6,063 nucleotides of DNA from an uncultured Eubacteriales bacterium. GTDB lineage: Bacteria > Bacillota > Clostridia > Oscillospirales > Acutalibacteraceae. The stretch spans positions 1-6,063 of the forward strand of contig CAKSNI010000071.1 of the NCBI GenBank assembly GCA_934476025.1, written 5' to 3'. The notes beneath the pieces are model-generated. The model worked only from the letters and a program-made list of their open reading frames with translations. It was not told where the DNA came from and made no database searches. This document shows, piece by piece, positions 1 to 5,064 of this stretch. The number at the start of each line of letters is the position of its first letter. The stretch's first letter is position 1. The position numbers were made by a program, and so were the translations under genes.

Positions 1-320
1 ATCTAGCCCATCCCGATTTATTGAATTTCACCGGTGAAGATCCGGTGTACGAAATCCAGATGCAGCGGCTGTGCCGTTTCTGCAAAGAAAAAAACATTCC
101 TCTGGAAATCAATATGCTCGGTTTTGCCGATCATCGCCGCTACCCGAGCGAACGCTTTTTCCGATTGGCAAAGCAAACGGGGAACGCAACCGTCATCGGC
201 TGTGATGCCCATGACCCGGCCTCCCTATCCGATCGGACCACCCAGCAGGCGGTTCTTGACTTTGCCCGCGGCTTGGGCCTTTCGCCCGACAACCGCATCT
301 CCCTGCGACCTATCCGCTAA
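1..320 (+). CDS. PHP-domain phosphatase, histidinol-phosphatase (HisJ/HisK-like), 3' part
   Basis: Partial gene: the reading frame is open from base 3 and ends in TAA at 318-320, so only the last 105 or so residues are present. The visible part looks like the C-terminal half of a PHP-superfamily metal-dependent phosphatase. A His-Pro-Asp segment (bases 9-17, LAHPDL) matches a conserved metal-ligand strand. An EIN segment follows about 30 residues later, and a GCDAHDP motif (bases 198-218) supplies the late Asp and His ligands of the family. Family members of this type hydrolyse L-histidinol phosphate to histidinol in histidine synthesis, in the cytoplasm. The spacing of HPD, EIN and DAH fits HisJ/HisK better than PHP polymerase domains, but the N-terminal metal motifs are outside the window, so the substrate is an inference. 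No his genes are visible. The gene converges on the minus-strand ferredoxin gene and shares its terminator. Confidence 0.7.
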   Translation, partial: LAHPDLLNFTGEDPVYEIQMQRLCRFCKEKNIPLEINMLGFADHRRYPSERFFRLAKQTGNATVIGCDAHDPASLSDRTTQQAVLDFARGLGLSPDNRISLRPIR

Positions 321-393
321 CCCCGCCAGGGAGGCAGGAAATTTCCCTTTTCCGCCGGGCGGCCGCTTTTCCCCTTTTGACGATAACCAAAAA

Positions 394-430
394 GAGAGCC
401 TGTAAAAACGAAATGTTTTTACAGGCTCTC
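394..430. terminator. Bidirectional intrinsic terminator (hisJ-like gene / ferredoxin)
   Basis: A perfect 16-bp inverted repeat: arm 394-409 (GAGAGCCTGTAAAAAC) pairs with 415-430 around a 5-base loop, GAAAT. Read on the minus strand, the hairpin is followed directly by a run of five T, which would end the ferredoxin (and ricT) transcripts. Read on the plus strand it is followed by GGTTTTATGATTTTTT, a looser T-rich tract that could end the hisJ-like transcript. It lies between two convergent genes, as expected for a shared terminator. The upper, A/T-only part of the stem resembles that of the terminator at 3761-3801. Confidence 0.9.
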
Positions 431-442
431 GGTTTTATGATT

Positions 443-463
443 TTTTCCGGGAAACCCGGAAAA
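443..463 (-). other. Second hairpin directly after the ferredoxin gene
   Basis: A 9-bp perfect stem, TTTTCCGGG (443-451) with CCCGGAAAA (455-463), around a 3-base AAA loop. It begins about 9 bases beyond the ferredoxin stop codon in the direction of transcription. No U-tract follows it on the minus strand, so it is probably not the terminator. It could act as a 3'-end stabilising hairpin upstream of the main terminator at 394-430, or simply be chance structure. Confidence 0.45.
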
Positions 464-472
464 TCAACATCC

Positions 473-643
473 TCAGGCTTCGGCAATTGCTTCTACCGGG
501 CAGGCAGCAGCACAGGCACCGCAATCTACGCACTTCTCCGGATTGATTTCGTAATGAGATTCACCTTCGGAGATTGCTTCTACCGGGCATCCGCCGGCGC
601 AAGTGCCGCAGCTGATGCATTCATCGGAAATTTTATAAGCCAT
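473..643 (-). CDS. 2[4Fe-4S] ferredoxin, clostridial type
   Basis: Encodes 56 residues, start ATG at 643-641, stop TGA at 475-473. Two classic CxxCxxCxxxCP motifs bind one [4Fe-4S] cluster each with exchange of the last Cys: Cys9, 12, 15, 19 and Cys38, 41, 44, 48. The two halves are offset by 29 residues, the usual internal duplication, and the length matches clostridial ferredoxins (about 55 residues). It is a soluble cytoplasmic low-potential electron carrier, typically reduced by pyruvate:ferredoxin oxidoreductase and reoxidised by hydrogenases or the Rnf complex, whose genes lie about 5 kb away here. The start is fixed by a strong Shine-Dalgarno AGGGAGGTG (651-659), about 7 bases upstream. 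It follows ricT by 68 bases with its own promoter between, and ends at the 394-430 terminator. Product family is certain; the specific redox partner is not visible. Confidence 0.95.
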   Translation of the reverse strand: MAYKISDECISCGTCAGGCPVEAISEGESHYEINPEKCVDCGACAAACPVEAIAEA

Positions 644-675
644 TCTGGTACACCTCCCTTTCTGTTGGTAAGTCT

Positions 676-703
676 ATTGTACTACAAAAACCAAAAAATG
701 CAA
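676..703 (-). promoter_or_regulatory. Sigma-A-type promoter of the ferredoxin gene
   Basis: On the minus strand, TTGCAT (703-698) is followed after 16 bases by TACAAT (681-676), close to the TTGACA / TATAAT consensus. Transcription would start near base 669, giving a short leader that contains the AGGGAGGTG ribosome site. The -35 lies only 8 bases past the ricT stop codon and no terminator separates the genes, so the ferredoxin could be transcribed both from here and by read-through from ricT. Confidence 0.7.
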
Positions 704-711
704 CCCTTTTT

Positions 712-1650
712 TTATTTTCCGGAATTTTCCCCATTTTTCCGGCGATTTTTTCCTTTTTCACCGGAAAAATTCTTCTTTTTCGGAGCCGCTTCCCCTTCTT
801 TTTCCGGATGGGCGGGAGGATTGTTCTGTTTTTTCGGCTTGGAACGGGAAAGAATGGTAACTTCCTCCCGGGTTGTTTTGAAAGGCAGCCCCTCTCCGTC
901 GCCCAAACGAACCGACAGCTTTCCGGTAATGATATTTACATCGGTGACAACGCCAACCCCTTCGGAGGTTTTCACCGTTGCCCCAATATTGGGGGTAATT
1001 TTCAGCAGCTGTTCGTAGGAATCCTGTTCATATTTCAGACAGCACATCAACCGGCCGCAGCAGCCCGAAATTTTGGTAGGATTCAGCGAAAGCCCCTGTT
1101 CTTTGGCCATTTTAATGGAAACCGGATGGAACTCGTTTAAAAAGCGACTGCAGCAAAACGGCTGACCGCAGATTCCGATTCCTCCGAGCATCCGGGCTTC
1201 ATCCCGAACCCCGATCTGCCGCAATTCAATCCGCGTGTGGAAGGTGGCCGCCAGATCCTTTACCAGATCCCGGAAATCCACCCGCCCGTCAGAGGTGAAG
1301 AAAAAGATCATTTTGCTGCCGTCGAAGGAACACTCCACCTCAATCAGTTTCATATCCAGCCCGTGCTTTTTGATTTTTTCTTCGCACATCGGGAAGGCCT
1401 TTTTGGCTCTTTCCTGATTTTCCGCCACCCGTTTCAGATCCGCCGGAGTCGCCGATCGAACCACCTGTTTCAGAGGTTTGACAATCTGATCGTCCTCCAC
1501 CCGGCGGTTTGATTCCGACACAGTGGCACATTCGGTGCCCTGCGCGGTTTCCACAATCACCGCTTCGCCCTTTTGATAGGTCTTACCGGCCGGGTCAAAA
1601 AAATACCCGGTTCCGTCTGCCTTGAATTTTACTGAAATAACTTCTGTCAT
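712..1650 (-). CDS. ricT: RicT/YaaT, PSP1-domain Fe-S regulatory protein
   Basis: Encodes 312 residues, start ATG at 1650 with AGGAGG (1655-1660) four bases upstream. Recognised as the PSP1 family protein RicT (YaaT): an N-terminal domain opening VISVKFKADGTGYFFDP, the central GVRDEARMLGGIGICGQPFCC block (about residues 148-167), and SGCCGRLMCCLKYE (196-208). Conserved cysteines are seen at 161, 166, 167, 197, 198, 203 and 204. In Bacillus subtilis RicT forms the cytoplasmic RicAFT complex, which carries [4Fe-4S] clusters and promotes RNase Y-dependent mRNA maturation, with effects on sporulation, competence and biofilm formation. The neighbour holB immediately upstream is the standard Firmicutes context. 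The last 45 or so residues (from about 268) form a Lys/Glu/Gly/Asn-rich, probably disordered tail. ricA and ricF are not in the window. Function here is by family; the identification is secure. Confidence 0.93.
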   Translation of the reverse strand: MTEVISVKFKADGTGYFFDPAGKTYQKGEAVIVETAQGTECATVSESNRRVEDDQIVKPLKQVVRSATPADLKRVAENQERAKKAFPMCEEKIKKHGLDMKLIEVECSFDGSKMIFFFTSDGRVDFRDLVKDLAATFHTRIELRQIGVRDEARMLGGIGICGQPFCCSRFLNEFHPVSIKMAKEQGLSLNPTKISGCCGRLMCCLKYEQDSYEQLLKITPNIGATVKTSEGVGVVTDVNIITGKLSVRLGDGEGLPFKTTREEVTILSRSKPKKQNNPPAHPEKEGEAAPKKKNFSGEKGKNRRKNGENSGK

Positions 1651-1729
1651 AGTTCCTCCTGATCAAGTTCCGGTGCAAAACCGGACCGGGCGCCTTACTT
1701 TGCTTTGCCCGGATTTGAAAGGCCCGCCC
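1651..1729 (-). other. holB-ricT spacer with two adjacent hairpins
   Basis: The 79 bases between holB and ricT can fold in the minus-strand transcript into two hairpins that directly abut. The first pairs 1707-1712 with 1686-1691 (CCGGGC/GCCCGG, 15-base loop). The second pairs 1680-1685 with 1669-1674 (TCCGGT/ACCGGA, 5-base loop). The ricT Shine-Dalgarno AGGAGG (1655-1660) lies 9 bases beyond, unpaired. There is no U-tract, so this is not an intrinsic terminator. It may be an mRNA processing or stability element, or GC-rich chance pairing. No promoter is evident. Confidence 0.4.
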
Positions 1730-2665
1730 TCAGGCGGAATAGAGTTCTTTATATTCTGCCGCCAGCCCCGTAAACAAAAGAGAAAGATTGATGTTGGTTT
1801 TCAGGCTTTCCTGCGCGAGGAGCAGGCGGTCATACGCCGCCGTCAGATGCCGGACTTCATACCCATCGTCAACATTTTCCCGAATCTCCCGCAAAAAAAG
1901 ATAGGAAAGTTCGGCCAGAAAGCGGTCGGCCGAAACCCGATCCCTGAGAACCGGCTGCACCAGTGTCAGCATTTCGTAGCCGTTGCGATTCCGCATCGCT
2001 GCCAGATACTGTTTGGAAAGGTCAAAAAAGTCCTTTCCCTTTTCGGTCTGCCATTCTCCGAGAATCCGCCCGAGATTGTCCGCACAGCGAACCGCCGCTT
2101 CTTCGATGGCCCGAGGCTCTTTGGACGGAAACCGCTCCGCCAGGTACGAAAGGACCTCTTCATGCGAAGGGGTGATCAGCGAAAGAGTAACGCAACGGGA
2201 AATCACTGTGGGTAACAGCGAAGTCCGGGAACGGCACAGCAGCAAAAACACCGTATGCCCGACCGGTTCTTCCAAAACCTTCAGCAAAGCATTTTGCGAC
2301 TGCAGATTCATGGTATCCGCTTCCCGCACCACAAACACCCGGGAACGAGCCATTTGCGGGCGAACAGCGGTTTCCCGGATCAGTTTGCGGACCTGCTCAA
2401 CCGCGATATTCTTTTTTCCGGTCTCGGGAGCCACCGTGTACAAATCCGGGTGTGTCCCCACCGAAACCAAATGGCAGCTTTTGCATTTTTCACAGGGAGG
2501 ATTTTCCCCCTCGCAAAGCACTGCGGCAGCAAGATAGGAAGCCAGTGTCCGTTTGCCGGTGCCGTCCTCCCCCTCAATCAGCAACGCATGGGGAAACCGG
2601 CCCGTTTCAATCATTCGGGCCGTTGTTTCCGCCGCTCCGCGATTTCCGATCAGGGGAAAACTCAT
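1730..2665 (-). CDS. holB: DNA polymerase III delta-prime subunit (HolB)
   Basis: Encodes 311 residues, start ATG at 2665, stop TGA at 1732-1730. It is an AAA+ clamp-loader subunit that helps load the beta sliding clamp onto primed DNA. Seen in the sequence: an N-terminal GNR..AA..TARMIETGRFPHALLIEG segment, a P-loop-like GEDGTGKRT (32-40), a four-Cys zinc module (Cys51, 58, 61, 64), the family block SQNALLKVLEEP (123-134), and the SRC motif (156-158) carrying the arginine finger typical of delta-prime. Length fits the family (about 310-330). The C-terminal third is the variable collar domain. The start overlaps the trpS stop by four bases (ATGA). The only upstream purine run (AAAAAGG) sits about 13 bases from the ATG, too far for a good ribosome site, so translation probably depends on ribosomes finishing trpS. 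DnaX (tau/gamma) is an alternative, but the length and lack of a tau-like extension argue for HolB, as does the adjacent ricT. Confidence 0.93.
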   Translation of the reverse strand: MSFPLIGNRGAAETTARMIETGRFPHALLIEGEDGTGKRTLASYLAAAVLCEGENPPCEKCKSCHLVSVGTHPDLYTVAPETGKKNIAVEQVRKLIRETAVRPQMARSRVFVVREADTMNLQSQNALLKVLEEPVGHTVFLLLCRSRTSLLPTVISRCVTLSLITPSHEEVLSYLAERFPSKEPRAIEEAAVRCADNLGRILGEWQTEKGKDFFDLSKQYLAAMRNRNGYEMLTLVQPVLRDRVSADRFLAELSYLFLREIRENVDDGYEVRHLTAAYDRLLLAQESLKTNINLSLLFTGLAAEYKELYSA

Positions 2666-3672
2666 AAAACAAACCCGACCTTTTTCATGGCCTTTCGCAG
2701 CGTTTTGTTGGCTACATAAGCGGCCTTTTCGGCACCGGAATGATAAATTTCTTCCAGTTTCTTTTTATCGGTAATCCATTCTTCATACCGAAGGCGAATC
2801 GGATCCAGGGTATGGGCCACCGTTTCTCCGTCAGCCAGTTTAAAGTCCCCATATCCGCGCCCGTCGAACTCGCGTTCGATTTCTTCGCTGTTCTTTCCGG
2901 TAACGGCCGAATAAATTCCGATCAGATTGTTGATTCCGTCTTTTCCCTCGCCGACACGCACACAGGCTTCGCTGTCGGTCACGGCGCGTTTGAATTTCCG
3001 GATGATATCATCCCGGGAATCCAAAAGAGAAATAAAGGAATTTATATTGTCGTCGGATTTTGACATTTTGCGGGCCGGGTCCTGCAGGGACATCACCCGG
3101 GCCCCGGTTTTTTTGATATACGCATCGGGAATCACAAAAACATCGCCGTACAACCGGTTGAACCGGGTGGCAATATCCCGGGCAATTTCCAAATGCTGCT
3201 TCTGATCGGCCCCCACCGGTACCAGATCCGGTTTATAAAGCAGAATATCCGCGGCCATCAGAGTCGGATAGGTAAACAGCCCCGCATTGACATTGTCGGC
3301 ATGACGGGCCGACTTATCCTTGAACTGAGTCATCCGGGAAAGCTCCCCGAATTGAGTATAGCAGGAAAGCACCCAGGAAAGCTGCGCGTGGGCCGGCACC
3401 TGGGATTGGATAAACAGGGTGGATTTCTCCGGATCCAGCCCAATCGCCAGCAGCAGTGCACAAATCGAATAAATCTGGGCCCGGAACTTAGCCGGCTCCT
3501 GACGAACGGTAATGGCGTGAAGATCCGCCACCGCAAAGGTGCAGTCAAAATCATCCTGCATCTGTTTCCAGTTTTTCAAAGCCCCCAGATAATTTCCCAG
3601 GGTCGGGATTCCGCTCGGCTGGATGCAGCTGAGAACTTTTTTCTTTTCCGCTGTCTTTTCCATTTCTTCCAT
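2662..3672 (-). CDS. trpS: Tryptophanyl-tRNA synthetase
   Basis: Encodes 336 residues, close to the usual 325-340 for bacterial TrpRS. It is a class I aminoacyl-tRNA synthetase that activates tryptophan with ATP and charges tRNA-Trp in the cytoplasm. The sequence shows QPSGIPTLGNYLGAL (18-32), which includes the TIGN-like form of the HIGH signature; GADQKQHLE (154-162) in the substrate pocket; and RKMSKSDDN (201-209), the KMSKS loop. The start ATG at 3672 has AAGGAG (3682-3687) nine bases upstream. A second in-frame ATG three codons later is 18 bases from that site and less likely. A promoter with a 17-base spacer lies at 3713-3741. The predicted leader is only about 35 bases, so there is no room for a T-box riboswitch. 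It is the first gene of the trpS-holB-ricT unit and overlaps holB by four bases. Confidence 0.97.
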   Translation of the reverse strand: MEEMEKTAEKKKVLSCIQPSGIPTLGNYLGALKNWKQMQDDFDCTFAVADLHAITVRQEPAKFRAQIYSICALLLAIGLDPEKSTLFIQSQVPAHAQLSWVLSCYTQFGELSRMTQFKDKSARHADNVNAGLFTYPTLMAADILLYKPDLVPVGADQKQHLEIARDIATRFNRLYGDVFVIPDAYIKKTGARVMSLQDPARKMSKSDDNINSFISLLDSRDDIIRKFKRAVTDSEACVRVGEGKDGINNLIGIYSAVTGKNSEEIEREFDGRGYGDFKLADGETVAHTLDPIRLRYEEWITDKKKLEEIYHSGAEKAAYVANKTLRKAMKKVGFVL

Positions 3673-3712
3673 AACAGACAGCTCCTTTCCGATTTTTTCT
3701 CATAGTAAGGTT

Positions 3713-3741
3713 ATTTTATCATAATCCCTGCCTTTGTACAA
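3713..3741 (-). promoter_or_regulatory. Promoter of the trpS-holB-ricT unit
   Basis: On the minus strand, TTGTAC (3741-3736) is followed after 17 bases by TAAAAT (3718-3713), and the -10 is extended by TG one base upstream (TGATAAAAT). This is a good sigma-A-type promoter with a predicted start near base 3706. It begins just past the U-tract of the upstream terminator, so the unit is insulated from the GH130 gene. No operator-like repeat is evident around it, suggesting constitutive housekeeping expression. Confidence 0.75.
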
Positions 3742-3760
3742 GTGTTTTCCGAAAAAAAGC

Positions 3761-3801
3761 CGGGTACGCCAAAAAAACGAATTGTTTTTTCGGCGTACCC
3801 G
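3761..3801 (-). terminator. Intrinsic terminator of the GH130 gene
   Basis: The stem CGGGTACGCC (3761-3770) pairs perfectly with GGCGTACCCG (3792-3801). After one A-C mismatch (3771/3791), AAAAAAC (3772-3778) pairs with GTTTTTT (3784-3790), leaving the loop GAATT. On the minus strand it is followed by CGGC and then seven T (3758-3752). It lies 54 bases beyond the stop of the GH130 gene and directly upstream of the trpS promoter. Confidence 0.92.
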
Positions 3802-3855
3802 AAGGCTGATTTTCAAAACAATTTCCCGTTTTCGGGTTTTGCCGGCCGAGGCATT

Positions 3856-4851
3856 TTATTTCCCAGCCTTGATGGCCGCAATCAATTTGCTGAGCGAACC
3901 GGTTGCCAAACCGATGCATTCGTCGGCTGCCCCATAATAAATACGAATGGCATCCGTTTCTTCGTCGGCAATCGCCCCGCAGGAGAAAACGACATTCTTG
4001 GTCAGCCCGTCGATTTCATACGGCGTGTTCGGTGTAAGAATCGGGCGGTCCAACACCCCGATAACCTTGGACGGATCCTCAAGATCCAGCAGAATGGCCC
4101 CCAACGAATAGCACCATTCTCGATTTTCCTTATACACACCGTGGATGATTTCCAGCCAGCCGTCTTTGGTTTTGATCGGCGGTGTCGGCCCAACCTTATA
4201 GTTGGCAAAGGAAAGCGGCGGATAAAACATCGGGCGATATTTGCCCCAGTAAATCAGATCCGGCGAATAGGAAATCCACATTCCCCCGAGCAGCTTGTCA
4301 TCCAGCGGATGGCCCCCGCGGTCTTCCAGGCGAAGAACGCTGTAAGGGCGATCCAGCCGGACATATTGCCCGTTGATTTTTTCCGGGAACAGGCAGGGGA
4401 CCCGATCACTCGGCATGGCGACGCATTCCACAAATTCCAGCGTTTTGAAATCCTTGGTTTTTTCGATCACTGCTGCCGGGCCGACCCGTTCCACCTGAGC
4501 CGGCCGGACTATATAATAAGTGTCCTCAATTTTGGTAATGCGCGGATCGATCACCCAACAGTCGCAGTTCAGCGGAAAATCCCCTGCCCAGTTCCGTTTC
4601 GCGCAAAACGGTTCTTCGCTGATTTCAAAATGAACCCCATCCCCGCTCACTGCCAGATGAATGCCGGTGCGACTGCCGTTTCGTTCTTCCTTATATTCTG
4701 CCGCAATCAGGAGGACCGTTTTCCCTTCATACATTGTTTGGCCGCAATTGAACACCCGCCGGGCCGGAATCGGAAAATCCTTTACGGTAATAATCGGATT
4801 GCTCGGATGACGGTGCATAATGAATTCTTCACCCCGAAATTTGTCAATCAT
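3856..4851 (-). CDS. GH130 family beta-mannoside phosphorylase
   Basis: Encodes 331 residues from ATG at 4851. An in-frame TTG at 4884 is less likely because only the ATG has a well-placed GGAGG. GH130 enzymes are cytoplasmic five-bladed propellers that mostly phosphorolyse beta-mannosides (for example mannosyl-glucose or manno-oligosaccharides) to alpha-mannose 1-phosphate. Seen here: the catalytic-acid region IDPRIT (Asp102), LFPEKINGQYVRLDRP (154-169), YKVGPTPPIKTKDGWLEIIHGV (218-239), LLDLEDPSKVIG (254-265) and YYGAAD (305-310). Basic residues at the phosphate-site positions of the family (Arg150, Arg168, Lys219, His237) are present, favouring phosphorolysis over hydrolysis. No signal peptide is seen. 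The common LHRP motif reads LDRP here. The gene stands alone with its own promoter and terminator; no transporter, epimerase or other glycosidase is beside it. The exact linkage cleaved cannot be told from sequence. Confidence 0.88.
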   Translation of the reverse strand: MIDKFRGEEFIMHRHPSNPIITVKDFPIPARRVFNCGQTMYEGKTVLLIAAEYKEERNGSRTGIHLAVSGDGVHFEISEEPFCAKRNWAGDFPLNCDCWVIDPRITKIEDTYYIVRPAQVERVGPAAVIEKTKDFKTLEFVECVAMPSDRVPCLFPEKINGQYVRLDRPYSVLRLEDRGGHPLDDKLLGGMWISYSPDLIYWGKYRPMFYPPLSFANYKVGPTPPIKTKDGWLEIIHGVYKENREWCYSLGAILLDLEDPSKVIGVLDRPILTPNTPYEIDGLTKNVVFSCGAIADEETDAIRIYYGAADECIGLATGSLSKLIAAIKAGK

Positions 4852-4858
4852 ACAGAAG

Positions 4859-4863
4859 CCTCC
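4859..4863 (-). promoter_or_regulatory. Ribosome binding site deciding the GH130 start
   Basis: GGAGG on the minus strand, seven bases before the ATG at 4851. The longer in-frame alternative (TTG at 4884) has no comparable site and would lie close to the predicted transcription start, so the ATG at 4851 is preferred. Confidence 0.85.
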
Positions 4864-4904
4864 ATTTCGCTTTTTGGCCCCCAATGCCGGGCGCCATTTT
4901 CCTT

Positions 4905-4910
4905 ATTATA
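4905..4910 (-). promoter_or_regulatory. -10 element of the GH130 promoter, lacking a -35
   Basis: A perfect TATAAT (4910-4905 on the minus strand), predicting a transcript start near base 4898 and a leader of about 47 bases. At 16-18 bases upstream the sequence reads CCAGCATT, with no resemblance to TTGACA, so the promoter probably needs an activator. The paired repeats at 4933-4963 are the natural candidate. Confidence 0.65.
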
Positions 4911-4932
4911 CAGTCTGCTTCCCGAAAATGCT

Positions 4933-4963
4933 GGACATTTTTCCGCAAAAAACGGACATTTTT
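4933..4963 (-). promoter_or_regulatory. Two direct repeats 21 bp apart upstream of the GH130 gene (putative activator site)
   Basis: The 10-mer AAAAATGTCC (minus strand) occurs at 4942-4933 and again at 4963-4954, an offset of exactly 21 bp, two turns of the helix. Relative to the predicted start the copies sit at about -35 to -44 and -56 to -65, the near one replacing the missing -35 region. Same-orientation half-sites with a 21-bp offset are characteristic of AraC-family activators. No regulator gene is in the window, so the protein is unknown. Confidence 0.5.
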
Positions 4964-5031
4964 TGATTTTCCCGAGGGTGCTGCCGAAAAATCCATTCAC
5001 TCTTTTCTGATTTCCCCCCAAAAACAAAAAG

Positions 5032-5053
5032 CCGGGGGTCGTTTGACCCCCGG
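5032..5053 (-). terminator. Intrinsic terminator of the Rnf operon
   Basis: A 9-bp perfect stem, CCGGGGGTC (5032-5040) with GACCCCCGG (5045-5053), and a 4-base loop. On the minus strand it is followed by C and then TTTTTGTTTTT. It begins 11 bases after the rnfB stop codon, so it marks rnfB as the last gene of its operon. Confidence 0.93.
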
Positions 5054-5064
5054 ATGACATTTTT

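Noticed and set aside
321..393. Search for a small gene or RNA between the hisJ-like gene and the terminator
   Set aside because: Only a GC-rich, pyrimidine-rich spacer was seen, with no start plus ribosome site and no convincing fold.
443..463. The hairpin next to the ferredoxin stop as the terminator
   Set aside because: It has no following U-tract on the minus strand. The 394-430 hairpin just beyond has both a longer stem and a U-tract.
377..1018. A 213-codon plus-strand open frame across the ferredoxin gene and the end of ricT
   Set aside because: It reads through a perfect terminator hairpin and is antisense to two recognised genes. Its protein is Phe/Ser/Pro-rich, as expected from the reverse strand of a Lys/Glu-rich tail.
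3673..3712. Possible T-box riboswitch in front of trpS
   Set aside because: The predicted leader is only about 35 bases, far too short for a T-box, and no T-box core or antiterminator sequence is seen.
4852..4884. Longer GH130 start at TTG 4884, adding 11 residues
   Set aside because: The extra residues resemble nothing in the family, the TTG has no ribosome site, and GGAGG is ideally placed for the ATG at 4851.
3742..5010. A 422-codon plus-strand open frame across the GH130 gene
   Set aside because: It is antisense to a clear GH130 gene, has no recognisable domain, spans that gene's promoter and terminator, and has no convincing ribosome site. Its length comes from the base composition of the opposite strand.
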